DNA of 64,000 bases, from contig NZ_WUTW01000002.1 in the NCBI RefSeq assembly GCF_009831215.1, positions 1,041,444-1,105,443 of the forward strand. The letters run 5' to 3'. The DNA is from Actinomadura rayongensis. Lineage in GTDB: Bacteria; Actinomycetota; Actinomycetes; Streptosporangiales; Streptosporangiaceae. Under the pieces are notes generated by a model. It saw only the letters and a list, made by a program, of their open reading frames with translations. It ran no database searches and had not been told where the DNA came from. The position numbers were made by a program, and so were the translations under genes. How positions within the stretch are numbered: position 1 is the first letter of the stretch; every line of letters begins with the position of its first letter. Shown piece after piece: positions 34,446 to 41,753 of this stretch.

Positions 34446-34592
34446 GTGACGCCCGTGTGCGCATGTTCGCGCACACTCGACGCGGAAGTGGCCGCCGTGG
34501 GCCTAATCTTCATCGGGTCCGTGCGGGTGACTCCGCACCTCATGGCGAAGATCATGGAGGCGATCGATGTCGTCCGGGCTCGTTCCACCTGA
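34446..34592 (+). CDS. small hypothetical protein before XRE regulator
   Basis: A 48-codon frame starting GTG with GGGAG 8 nt upstream. The product has two Cys near the N-terminus (VCACS) and an amphipathic C-terminal part (VGLIFIGSVRVTPHLMAKIM). It ends 10 bp before the XRE gene and may be its first cistron. Not a family I recognise; coding is uncertain. Confidence 0.4.
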   Translation: MTPVCACSRTLDAEVAAVGLIFIGSVRVTPHLMAKIMEAIDVVRARST

Positions 34593-34602
34593 CCACGTCT
34601 AA

Positions 34603-35460
34603 GTGGCCGCCCATCCATCATCGTCGGTTCAGGCGGCGCGTGAGGCCGTCGCCGGACGGCTGCGCGACATGCGGCTCGATGTCGTTCCCCGGCTGACCGC
34701 ACGCGCGCTCGCCTCGGCCTGCGGCTGGCACGAGTCCAAGGTCTCCAAGATCGAAGCAGGGAAGCAGGGCGTCTCCGACGACGACATCCGCGCCTGGTGC
34801 CGCGTGTGCGGGACGGAGGAACAGGCCGACGGCGTGATCCGGCTGAACCGTCGCGCCGACAAGTCCTACGTCGAGTGGCGCCGGGCCATGCGCGGCGGCC
34901 TGACCAACGTGCAGGACTCCTTCACGCCGTTGTGGTCGCGCACGCGGCACTTCAAGGTCTACGAACCCGGCGTCATCCCCGGCCTGTGCCAGACCGCGGC
35001 GTACGGAAAAGCGATCTTGGACGTGGTGGCCCGCTTCTACCGGCTCGCCGCGGACGTCGAGGAGGCCGCCGCCGCTCGCGCGGAGCGGACACGCCTGCTC
35101 GCCGAGCACGGTCGCCGGTTCGCGTTCCTGGTCGAGGAAACGGCGCTTCGGTCGCGTATCGGCGCCCCGGAGATGATGGCCGAGCAACTGGGGCACCTCC
35201 TGACCATCGCCGTCCAGCCCAACATCACGTTCGGCGTCATTCCCATGAACGCCGAGCGCCCGCTCTACCCCGTCGAAGGCTTCTGGATCTACGACGACGC
35301 CGAGGTGCTCGTCGAGACGGTGTCCGCGCAGCTCAACATCGTGGATTTCCACGAAGTGCGGCTTTATGTGCAGACCTTCGAGGAACTGGCCGCCATCGCG
35401 GCGTTCGGAGCCGAGGCCCGCGCCCTGATCGCCGACGCGCTCACCACCCTGGACGCGTGA
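34603..35460 (+). CDS. XRE-family regulator with DUF5753 domain (Scr1-like)
   Basis: A 285-residue actinobacterial regulator. The HTH_XRE lies at about residues 28-60 (TARALASACGWHESKVSKIE), and the DUF5753 domain spans about 100-280 (YEPGVIPGLCQTAAYGKAIL). Such proteins usually work with a DUF397 partner; here the next genes are a 38-residue peptide and a PIMT-like methyltransferase instead. GTG 34603 is the start. Predicted to regulate the downstream cassette. Confidence 0.88.
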   Translation: MAAHPSSSVQAAREAVAGRLRDMRLDVVPRLTARALASACGWHESKVSKIEAGKQGVSDDDIRAWCRVCGTEEQADGVIRLNRRADKSYVEWRRAMRGGLTNVQDSFTPLWSRTRHFKVYEPGVIPGLCQTAAYGKAILDVVARFYRLAADVEEAAAARAERTRLLAEHGRRFAFLVEETALRSRIGAPEMMAEQLGHLLTIAVQPNITFGVIPMNAERPLYPVEGFWIYDDAEVLVETVSAQLNIVDFHEVRLYVQTFEELAAIAAFGAEARALIADALTTLDA

Positions 35461-35548
35461 GCAAGTTCGAGCAAGTTCCCTTCCGTCGCGGCCCGGGACG
35501 TTCATACCGTCACCGCGTCGCGGGTCGTTCCGGCGGAGAGAGGGTCGC

Positions 35549-35665
35549 ATGGGCAAGCACGATGAGAAGAAGGAAAGTGACGGGCAGTGGGATCGGCCGG
35601 TCCCGCCCAAGAACCCCGAGAACCCGCCCGGCGGCGGTCGGCACGAGAAGGGCGACAAGGAATGA
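35549..35665 (+). CDS. 38-residue charged peptide coupled to PIMT-like gene
   Basis: A 38-residue frame with GAGAGGG upstream of its ATG. The peptide is hydrophilic and low in complexity: an acidic/basic N-terminus (GKHDEKKESDGQWD), a Pro/Asn centre (PVPPKNPENPPGGG) and a charged end (RHEKGDKE). Its TGA overlaps the methyltransferase ATG (ATGA), so the two are translated together. Several Asp/Asn residues followed by small or flexible residues (SDGQ, KNPENP) could be PIMT targets. It may be a RiPP-like precursor, an adaptor or a leader; none is proven. Confidence 0.55.
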   Translation: MGKHDEKKESDGQWDRPVPPKNPENPPGGGRHEKGDKE

Positions 35666-36807
35666 TCAGCGCGTCCGCTCGGCTTGCGGGTCTGGTGGAC
35701 GAGCTGGTCCGCGTCGGTGATCTGTCACCTGGATGGCAGGGTGCGGTGTCCGCCGTGCCCCGGCACCTGTTCATCCCGGACACGGTGTGGAAGGAGGACG
35801 GCGATCGGCTCGTCCCGGTCCACCGTGCCGACGATGAGGACGCCTGGTTGGGTCTGTGCTATGCCAACGAGCCGGTCATCACTCAGGTGGACGACGGCGA
35901 TCCGGACGGACCCGGGCTGGTGGGCCACGAGATCACCAGTTCGGCGAGCCGCCCGGGCGTGGTGACGTCGATGCTGGCTCGGCTGGAGGCCGAACCGGGG
36001 ATGCGGGTGCTGGAGATCGGCACCGGGACGGGATGGAACGCCGCGCTGCTGGCCGAACGTCTCGGGGCTGCGAACGTCACCAGCGTGGAGGTGGACCCGG
36101 CGGTCGCCGACCGCGCGCGTGCGGTGCTCGAGGCCACCGGACACCCCGTTGCGGTGGTCACCGGCGACGGCGCGTCGGGGCATCCGCCGAGTGCGCCCTA
36201 TGACCGGGTGATCGCCACCGTCGCGGCCCAGCAGGTGCCGTGCGCCTGGGCGGAGCAGACGCGGCCGGGCGGGCGGGTGCTGGTGCCGTGGGCGACCGAC
36301 TTCCACAACGGCGCGCTCGTCGCGTTCACGGTCGCGCACGGCGGCGTCATGCGGGGTCGCATCGTCGGGAACGTGGCGTTCATGCGGTTGCGTGAGCAGC
36401 GCGGAATACGGGCGTCGCTTGCCCGGGACGTGCGGGACGCGGCGGGGGCGCGTCGCACGTTCACCGACCTGCATCCCTATGACGTGATGGGCGAGTACGA
36501 CGCGTCCCTGGCGGTCGGCTTGCGGGTGGCCCGGTGCAAGCCGGTGATCGAGCACCGTGCCGAAGGCTCGTACACGGTGTGGCTGATCGACCCGTGGTCG
36601 GGTTCGTGGGCCGGCCTCGCCCACGAGGCCGGTGCCGCGAAGTTCGAGGTCCGCCAGCAGGGCGACCGGGACCTGTGGGACGAGGTGGAGGCCGCCTATC
36701 GCTGGTGGGACCGCCTTGACCGGCCGACCGCCGACCGCTGGGGCCTGACCGTGTCCCGCGAAGGACAACACGTCTGGCTCGATGACGAGAGCAACCCCAT
36801 CGACTAG
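35662..36807 (+). CDS. protein-L-isoaspartate methyltransferase-like protein
   Basis: A 381-residue protein with a PIMT-type SAM-dependent methyltransferase domain in the first 220 residues: SSASRPGVVTSML (substrate-site segment), VLEIGTGTGWNAALLAE (SAM motif I), VEVDP, and YDRVIATVAAQQVP. About 160 extra C-terminal residues (to about 381) with HEAGAAKFEV and YRWWDRL have no counterpart in housekeeping PIMT. Such extended PIMTs occur in actinobacterial gene clusters, some modifying Asp in peptides. The ATG overlaps the stop of the 38-residue peptide gene, suggesting that peptide as substrate or partner. Confidence 0.82.
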   Translation: MISASARLAGLVDELVRVGDLSPGWQGAVSAVPRHLFIPDTVWKEDGDRLVPVHRADDEDAWLGLCYANEPVITQVDDGDPDGPGLVGHEITSSASRPGVVTSMLARLEAEPGMRVLEIGTGTGWNAALLAERLGAANVTSVEVDPAVADRARAVLEATGHPVAVVTGDGASGHPPSAPYDRVIATVAAQQVPCAWAEQTRPGGRVLVPWATDFHNGALVAFTVAHGGVMRGRIVGNVAFMRLREQRGIRASLARDVRDAAGARRTFTDLHPYDVMGEYDASLAVGLRVARCKPVIEHRAEGSYTVWLIDPWSGSWAGLAHEAGAAKFEVRQQGDRDLWDEVEAAYRWWDRLDRPTADRWGLTVSREGQHVWLDDESNPID

Positions 36808-36819
36808 CGCCGATTGCGG

Positions 36820-37008
36820 TCAGGGGGTCAGGGCGTTGGTGCGGGCGGCTGCCAGGAGGGTGGCGAAGTGGGCTTTGGGGAGGGTGATGGTGCCTGCTTC
36901 GCGGGCTGCGGTGTCTCGGATGTGGACCTTGCCGGGGATTGAGGCCGCTTCTACGCAGTTGAGGTGTTCGGTGCCGGAGTGGGTGGATTTGCGCCAGTTG
37001 GTGGGCAT
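36820..37008 (-). CDS. DUF397 protein, second copy
   Basis: A 62-residue DUF397 protein: NWRKSTHSG at the N-terminus, NCVEAA, IRDTAAREAG and the C-terminal HFATLLAAAR block. DUF397 proteins partner Scr1-type XRE regulators, possibly as antagonists. GGGGAG lies 6 nt before the ATG. It is a paralogue of the gene at 37094-37294, with a long near-identical DNA stretch at the 3' end, and is separated from it by a terminator-like hairpin. Confidence 0.88.
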   Translation of the reverse strand: MPTNWRKSTHSGTEHLNCVEAASIPGKVHIRDTAAREAGTITLPKAHFATLLAAARTNALTP

Positions 37009-37058
37009 GGGGGCTCCCCTCGGGTCGTGGTGGGCGTGCCCGGGGGGTGGAATGGGGA

Positions 37059-37080
37059 AACCCCCGCCGGGGCGGGGGTT
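37059..37080 (-). terminator. hairpin between the two DUF397 genes
   Basis: AACCCCCGC-CGGG-GCGGGGGTT, a 9-bp perfect stem. It would reduce readthrough from the first DUF397 gene into the second, making the XRE-DUF397 pair the main unit. Confidence 0.55.
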
Positions 37081-37093
37081 CGTGTTCCGGGGG

Positions 37094-37294
37094 TCAGAGG
37101 GTGAGGGCGCCGGTGCGGGCCGCTGCCAGGAGGGTGGCGAAGTGGGCTGCCGGGAGGGTGATCGCGCCTGCTTCGCGGGCGGCCGTGTCGCGGATCGCCA
37201 CCTTGCCGCTGTCGGACCCGGCTTCCACGCAGTTGCCGTGCTGGCCGCCGGAGCGGGTGGACTTGCGCCAGTTGCGGGGGTTGATCTCGGTCAC
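37094..37294 (-). CDS. DUF397 protein coupled to XRE regulator
   Basis: A 66-residue DUF397 protein with the same blocks as its paralogue: NWRKSTRSGG, GNCVEAG, AIRDTAAREAG and HFATLLAAARTG. Its GTG start at 37294 overlaps the stop of the XRE gene by GTGA, the standard gene order for this regulator/partner pair. Confidence 0.9.
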   Translation of the reverse strand: MTEINPRNWRKSTRSGGQHGNCVEAGSDSGKVAIRDTAAREAGAITLPAAHFATLLAAARTGALTL

Positions 37295-38133
37295 GCGGAC
37301 TCCTGGATCTTCTTCAGCAGTTGATAGCTGTCGGTCACGGGCATCGCCGCTGACCTGACGAGATCATAGCCGTCGACCAGATCTTTGATCACGGCCTCGT
37401 CCTCGATGATCCGACCCGACTTGCCGATTCCGTCTTGCCAGGCGACGAGCGGTCCCTTTTTCCGAGGCTCGATGAGGTGGATTCCGCACTCAAGTCCGAT
37501 GTAAGTGATGTTGGACTGCTCCACGAGCTGCACTTGCACATTCCACTGATCCGCGCGATCGAGGATCATCTGGATCTGTACCGGACCCAGATCCGGGTCG
37601 CGGGCGAGGTTGCGAATGAGGCTCTCGCTCATGATCGCCTGGAGCTTGACGGCATTATCGCCGTCGAGAATCTCCTGCCGCCGGTCGCGCTCCTCGACGA
37701 CCTCGTCGGCGAGCTGCGGGGTCAGGGCATCCTTCGCCAGCGCCCTGACATAGGCCGGAGTCTGGAGCAGGCCGATGACGGCCGAGGGCGAGAAAGCCCG
37801 GATCATCCCGGCTTCAGCCTCGTACTTCGCGAGTTCCAGGGCGTTCGGCGGGATGCGGCTGGCGGCGGCGACCTCGCGGTGCTCGGTGAAGTAGTCCGTC
37901 TCGAAGAGCATGTCGATGATCTTCGCGGTCTTCTCGTCGGGGATCAGCCGACCGTGCTCGTAGCGGCTGACCTGGGCGGTATCGCAGATGAGTTTTTGCG
38001 CGAGCTCCTCTTGAATCCAGCCTTTTTTCTCCCTGTTTGTCCGGATCTTAGCCCCGTAGTGTTCGGCATATGTCCTGTTCGGGCTGAGCTTCTTCGGGGG
38101 GCGGGCCACGTTTTTGCTCCTGTCTCGCGGCAC
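37291..38133 (-). CDS. XRE-family regulator with DUF5753 domain
   Basis: A 280-residue Scr1-like regulator. HTH_XRE at about residues 32-65 (WIQEELAQKLICDTAQVSRYE), then DUF5753 from about 100 to 270, ending DSYQLLKKIQ. Compared with its neighbours it is richer in Lys, Ile, Gln and AT-ending codons, a possible sign of horizontal transfer. GTG 38133 is preferred because GGAAGG lies upstream; ATG 38163 sits against a palindrome and too near a TACCCT -10 candidate. Followed by the overlapping DUF397 gene. Confidence 0.85.
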   Translation of the reverse strand: MPRDRSKNVARPPKKLSPNRTYAEHYGAKIRTNREKKGWIQEELAQKLICDTAQVSRYEHGRLIPDEKTAKIIDMLFETDYFTEHREVAAASRIPPNALELAKYEAEAGMIRAFSPSAVIGLLQTPAYVRALAKDALTPQLADEVVEERDRRQEILDGDNAVKLQAIMSESLIRNLARDPDLGPVQIQMILDRADQWNVQVQLVEQSNITYIGLECGIHLIEPRKKGPLVAWQDGIGKSGRIIEDEAVIKDLVDGYDLVRSAAMPVTDSYQLLKKIQESA

Positions 38134-38154
38134 GTCTTCGGCCTTCCTGACGGG

Positions 38155-38183
38155 AGGGTACATCGGACACGCTTGTCCGTGAC
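38155..38183 (-). promoter_or_regulatory. promoter and operator of the XRE-DUF397 unit
   Basis: A perfect dyad CGGACA-CGCT-TGTCCG (38164-38179) lies just upstream of TACCCT (minus strand, 38160-38155). It is between the divergent XRE gene and the small gene at 38231, and is a natural binding site for the XRE protein itself. Confidence 0.5.
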
Positions 38184-38230
38184 GGATCTCCCGAGAAAGG
38201 GCGGAGATCGAGGACGAAGGCGAGTGATCG

Positions 38231-38611
38231 GTGAAATCGACCCCGCCCGGGCGCGGCCCGGTGAGAATCTCATCCACTGATCACCGCAGTGGTACGTCCG
38301 CCGAATCCCCGGCACTGGACGGCGTCCGTAATGCGCGGCTGCGCGTCGCGCTGAACCGTCTCGCCGACGCCCTCGGCGGGCTCGGCGGAATGCGTTGGAA
38401 GATGTCCGCTCCGCACGCCACGGGAATGCCGTTCCTCGTCGTCACCGGAGTCGGGGAAGGGCGGGCCAATCTCAGCGAGACCGTCCGCGCCCGCGTCGCC
38501 GACGACGGGACGATCGCCTTCGTCTGGTCCTGGGGCGACGACATCGCCGGGCGCGGCGACGCCGGTGCGGCGGCCCGCGCGGTCGCCCGCGTCCTCGACC
38601 CCCGGATGTGA
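38231..38611 (+). CDS. hypothetical protein, divergent from XRE gene
   Basis: A 126-residue protein without recognised domain. The first 40 residues are polar; the rest forms a compact predicted alpha/beta unit (RLADALGGLGG, MPFLVVTGVGEG, FVWSWGDDIAG, AAARAVARVL). Similar small proteins accompany XRE/DUF397 loci in actinomycetes. Its stop overlaps the next gene (ATGTGA region, GTG at 38608). The GTG start at 38231 is weakly supported; a shorter form is possible. Confidence 0.6.
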   Translation: MKSTPPGRGPVRISSTDHRSGTSAESPALDGVRNARLRVALNRLADALGGLGGMRWKMSAPHATGMPFLVVTGVGEGRANLSETVRARVADDGTIAFVWSWGDDIAGRGDAGAAARAVARVLDPRM

Positions 38612-39015
38612 CGGCGATGGCGACGGAACTCGCGCGCCGGGCCGAGGCCCGGCACCCGGGCTGGGTCGTGGTGTGGGGCGCCTACCGCCGCGCCTACACC
38701 GCCTGGGCGGCCTGGTCGCCCGCGCCGCTGCTCGTGGAGGCCGCCACCGTCGCCGCCCTCTCGGCCGCGATCCGCGCGGCCGAACGCTCCCCCGTCCTCC
38801 CTGCGGCGGATGCGATGAACGTCCCGGCGGCGGGCCGTGCCGTGCCGCCGGGCGAGGGTCCCGTGCCCGTGGATCACCCCGCGGCCACGGGCACGGGACC
38901 GCAGTCCGAACCCGCCACGACCGCGTCCAGGAGGGGAGCGCACCGGCCCGGCCACCGCCGCCAGCGCGCCCGGGCGCGGCTGTGGCGGCGGTCGCGCCGG
39001 TTCCGTCCCGCCTGA
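38608..39015 (+). CDS. hypothetical protein
   Basis: A 135-residue protein. The N-terminal half (about 1-60) is helical with HPGWVVVWGAYRRAYTAWAAW and LSAAIRAAE; the C-terminal half is Pro/Gly and then Arg-rich (RRQRARARLWRRSRRF), probably disordered and nucleic-acid friendly. Start GTG 38608 overlaps the preceding stop; ATG 38617 is an alternative. The WVVVWG segment resembles small actinobacterial proteins of XRE loci. No function assigned. Confidence 0.55.
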   Translation: MTAMATELARRAEARHPGWVVVWGAYRRAYTAWAAWSPAPLLVEAATVAALSAAIRAAERSPVLPAADAMNVPAAGRAVPPGEGPVPVDHPAATGTGPQSEPATTASRRGAHRPGHRRQRARARLWRRSRRFRPA

Positions 39016-39184
39016 CGGACCGGAACCGGCGCGGCCCCAGGCGCGCCGCCCCGAGCGGCGCGTCCCGCGAAGCCCTCCGGGCCGCGCGAGTGTCGTGCGC
39101 ACGGCGCCCGGCGATCAGCCCCGCGCGGCCCGGAGGTTCCACCGCCCGACCGACGGCGCTCCGCCGTCCCGCACAGAATCCACG

Positions 39185-39502
39185 ATGATGACCAAGAAGC
39201 CCGAAGAGCCGCAGCGGCAGACCCTCTACACGCCGGCCGAGGTCGCGAACTTCTTCCGCGTCGATCCCAAGACCGTCACCCGGTGGGCCAGGACGGGCAC
39301 GCTGACCCCGGTCATGCTGCCGTCCGGCCACCGCCGGTACCGCGCGGACGAGATCCACCGGCTGCTCAACGTCCCGGTCGACGAGCAGCCCGAGCCGGAG
39401 CCGGAGCCGAGCGCGCGTGCGCTGGCCGTCCTGCACGGCGTGATCCGCGACTACTTCGGCGGCGACCCCGCCGCCGTGGTGCGGTTCCTGCGGAAGTCCT
39501 GA
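39185..39502 (+). CDS. BldC-like MerR-type DNA-binding protein
   Basis: A 105-residue protein with a MerR-type winged HTH at about residues 12-62: YTPAEVANFFRVDPKTV, RWARTGTLTP, GHRRYRADEI. This is the BldC layout (a single DNA-binding domain without effector domain). The remaining 40 residues are a Glu/Pro linker and a short helical tail. BldC-type proteins control development in Streptomyces; here the tail is longer than in BldC. Two adjacent ATGs (39185, 39188) are possible starts, 5 or 8 nt after CAGAAT. Confidence 0.82.
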   Translation: MMTKKPEEPQRQTLYTPAEVANFFRVDPKTVTRWARTGTLTPVMLPSGHRRYRADEIHRLLNVPVDEQPEPEPEPSARALAVLHGVIRDYFGGDPAAVVRFLRKS

Positions 39503-39509
39503 ACCGGGG

Positions 39510-39545
39510 CACGGCCGGACGCCGTCGGGCGTCCGGCCGTGTTCT
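39510..39545. terminator. strong bidirectional terminator
   Basis: A 14-bp perfect stem, CACGGCCGGACGCC (39510-39523), loop GTCG, complement 39528-39541, followed by TTCTC. It lies between converging stops at 39502 and 39551. Confidence 0.8.
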
Positions 39546-39550
39546 CGCGG

Positions 39551-40864
39551 TCAGCGCAGGGGGGTGGTCAGGCGGACGGTGACCAGGGTGGTCTGGACGC
39601 CGCTGTCGACCAGGCGGCCGTTCGCGTCGAAGGCGGCGGGGCCGTCGGTCATGCCGAAGTCGTTGTCGTTGATGAGGGCGATCGTCCACGGGTTGAGGAC
39701 GGCGATGCCCTCGACCTTCTTCGGGGTGCCGGGGACCTTCGTGAAGTCGATCGCCAGGCGCTTGGAGAGGACCGGGACGCCGGCGGCGGCCGGGTCGGGC
39801 AGGGCCTCCAGGGACGGAGTCGTGGTGGGCGCGTTCCAGGGGGTGTTGAGGATGTTCGCTTTGCGGGTCAGGGTTACGCGGTGCAGGCGGAAGGTGTTGT
39901 CGGTGCGCTCTTGGACGAGCAGCGTTTCCGGGCCGATCGCCGCCAGTGCGGAGATCTTCAGGTCGCTGGTGTCGGTCGCGGACGGGTCCACCACGTTCAC
40001 CGGGTCGAAGCGGTAGGCGTACTCGGCCGTCACCTTGTTGAGGCGCGGCGAGAAGCGCAGCAGGCGCGTCGTGCGGGACGCGTTGCCGACCGCCTTCGTC
40101 GGGTTGAGCAGCGGGCTCTGGAGCGCGATCACCAGGTCGCCGCCGGGCAGCGCCGTCAGGCCCTCGAAGCCGCGGTTGCCCTTGCGGGTGAGGAAGATCG
40201 ACGGCAGCGCCTCGATCACCGGGTAGTCCGCGCCGGTCAGGGACAGGCCCTTCGGGACGTACCGGGCGAGCACCCGGCCCTTCGCCGAGACGTGGACCAG
40301 GGACGGGCCGTACTCGTCCACCAGCCAGAACGTGCCGTCGTGCGCCGGGACGACGCCCTCGGTGTCCAGGCCGTTCGGGTTCAGGTCCAGCTTGGCGGTC
40401 GCGTTGTAGTTGTACGGCGTCTCGTCGCGCACCGGCTGGTTGGACAGGCCCGTCACCGGCTTGCCGTGCGCGGTCGTGATCGGGATCGCCTTGACGACGT
40501 CGAGGCGCTTGCCGTGCACGCGGACCCTGACGATCGCCGGGTCGAAGCCGGGGACGGGGAACGTGCGGCGGTTGTCGCCGTCCACCTTGATCTGGCCGTT
40601 CGGGCCGCGGTCGGTGACGGTCCAGAACTCGCCGGGGCGTCCGGCCGGGTAGAGGTCGCTGCCGATGCCGCCGAGGTCGACGCCGCGGTCGTCGGCGACG
40701 GTCCCGGGGAGCAGCGCGTTGGAGAACTCGCCGAGGGGGATGTCCGGGAGGGTCGCCGTGCCGGTGACGGTCCCGGGGGGCGGCGCCGCGTGGGCGGCGG
40801 CCGGGGCCAGCAGCGCGGCGGCGGTCGCCGCGACGGTGATCCCGCGGCGGATGGGTCGTGCCAT
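39551..40864 (-). CDS. secreted esterase-like/phytase-like protein
   Basis: A 437-residue exported protein of the phytase-like (esterase-like activity of phytase) family, a predicted beta-propeller. The signal peptide ends at AAAHA near residue 28. Landmarks are TDRGPNGQ near residue 85, DTEGVVPAHDGTFWLVDEYG near 165, GFEGLTALPGGDL and KVEGIAVLNPW. These Asp/Glu-rich loops bind Ca2+ in related enzymes that release phosphate. GAGGAG lies 9 nt before the ATG. A PHO-box-like element upstream supports a phosphate-scavenging role. Confidence 0.85.
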   Translation of the reverse strand: MARPIRRGITVAATAAALLAPAAAHAAPPPGTVTGTATLPDIPLGEFSNALLPGTVADDRGVDLGGIGSDLYPAGRPGEFWTVTDRGPNGQIKVDGDNRRTFPVPGFDPAIVRVRVHGKRLDVVKAIPITTAHGKPVTGLSNQPVRDETPYNYNATAKLDLNPNGLDTEGVVPAHDGTFWLVDEYGPSLVHVSAKGRVLARYVPKGLSLTGADYPVIEALPSIFLTRKGNRGFEGLTALPGGDLVIALQSPLLNPTKAVGNASRTTRLLRFSPRLNKVTAEYAYRFDPVNVVDPSATDTSDLKISALAAIGPETLLVQERTDNTFRLHRVTLTRKANILNTPWNAPTTTPSLEALPDPAAAGVPVLSKRLAIDFTKVPGTPKKVEGIAVLNPWTIALINDNDFGMTDGPAAFDANGRLVDSGVQTTLVTVRLTTPLR

Positions 40865-40915
40865 GACGATGTGCTCCTCGGCCAGACGTGAAGATTCTTC
40901 CGAGACGGTCCACGG

Positions 40916-40948
40916 CACGCGTGAACCGGCGCTGACATCGTCGTGAAC
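40916..40948 (-). promoter_or_regulatory. PHO-box-like PhoP operator
   Basis: On the minus strand three contiguous 11-nt units: GTTCACGACGA, TGTCAGCGCCG and GTTCACGCGTG. Streptomyces PhoP binds direct 11-nt repeats beginning GTTCACC; units 1 and 3 match 6 of 7 of those bases. It ends 52 bp before the phytase-like start, a sensible activator position. Confidence 0.6.
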
Positions 40949-41003
40949 CCTGATCCGCCGCGTCCGGAACACCTGTCGGCGGCGACCGGAACCCCGCAGG
41001 TCG

Positions 41004-41690
41004 TCAGTAGCGGCCGAGGACGAGCTGCGTCTTCAGAATGTCGCCGTGGTAGAGCCAGCCGTGCGCGTCCGCCACGGCGATGGCGTCGCTGTGCAGGGTG
41101 GCGGCGTCGTTGTAGTTGTCCGTCTTGAAGGACAGTTCGACGATGTACTCGGTGCCGGTCCCGTCCGCGCCGACGACCGGCACGACCTCGATGCTCGCGT
41201 CGTCGGACGCGCCCCACGCGCCGCCGTAGACCTTCGACGTGACCGGGCCGTGCGCCCGCGACGCCTTGAGGATCGTCTTGCCCCAGCCGGTGGACGACCA
41301 GTCCGTCAGCTTGCCCGGAATGTCGTTGACGAGCCAGGTCCGTCCGGTGTCGCTCGTCGGCAGCGCGGTGCCCGAGTAGCCGCTGGAGCTGTGGCTTTTT
41401 TCGGTCGCGCAGCTCAGCGTCTGCTTGGCGTAGCCCCAGTCGACCTCGCAGTCGTAGTTGGTGTCGCTGCTGTCGAAACCGTCATTGTTGGCGGTCGTCA
41501 GCGCGCCGTTGATGTCGCCGCCGGTGATGGGCCAGCGCTTCTTGTACGTCTCCTCGAACGACTTGCCCGACTTGTGGCGCAGCCGGACGTCCCAGCCTTC
41601 GCCGTTCAGCTCCAACGGGTTCGTGTCGTAGTACGCGTACGACCGCGCGTTCGCCGACCCCGTGATGCCGAACAGGGACATGATGGTCAT
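41004..41690 (-). CDS. hypothetical protein, unknown family
   Basis: A 228-residue protein with no signal peptide or membrane segment. Composition is unusual for this genome: rich in Ser, Thr, Asn, Lys and Tyr with aromatic-polar patches (ARSYAYYDTNPLELNG, ITGGDINGALTTANND) and several Trp, resembling an extracellular or phage-type beta protein more than a cytoplasmic enzyme. Two Cys (YDCEV, LSCAT) could pair. GAAGG lies 7 nt before ATG 41690; ATG 41681 is an alternative. It lies 63 bp downstream of the methionine operon and may be read from it. Not recognised. Confidence 0.65.
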   Translation of the reverse strand: MTIMSLFGITGSANARSYAYYDTNPLELNGEGWDVRLRHKSGKSFEETYKKRWPITGGDINGALTTANNDGFDSSDTNYDCEVDWGYAKQTLSCATEKSHSSSGYSGTALPTSDTGRTWLVNDIPGKLTDWSSTGWGKTILKASRAHGPVTSKVYGGAWGASDDASIEVVPVVGADGTGTEYIVELSFKTDNYNDAATLHSDAIAVADAHGWLYHGDILKTQLVLGRY

Positions 41691-41753
41691 GCCGGGACCT
41701 TCGCCGCCCGGGATGATCTCCGCGTGGCCGCCGCGTGTGCGGGACGTGAACCG

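Noticed and set aside
37435..38280. 281-codon plus-strand frame opposite the XRE regulator
   Set aside because: Antisense to a clear HTH/DUF5753 gene; no motifs of its own and no ribosome binding site.
34335..39502. Possible integrated mobile element
   Set aside because: The region is rich in regulators and small genes, but no integrase, transposase, relaxase, att-like direct repeats or tRNA edge was found.
39366..40913. 515-codon minus-strand frame over the phytase-like gene
   Set aside because: Shadow frame: Arg/Pro/Gly-rich translation; the overlapping frame has a signal peptide and family motifs.
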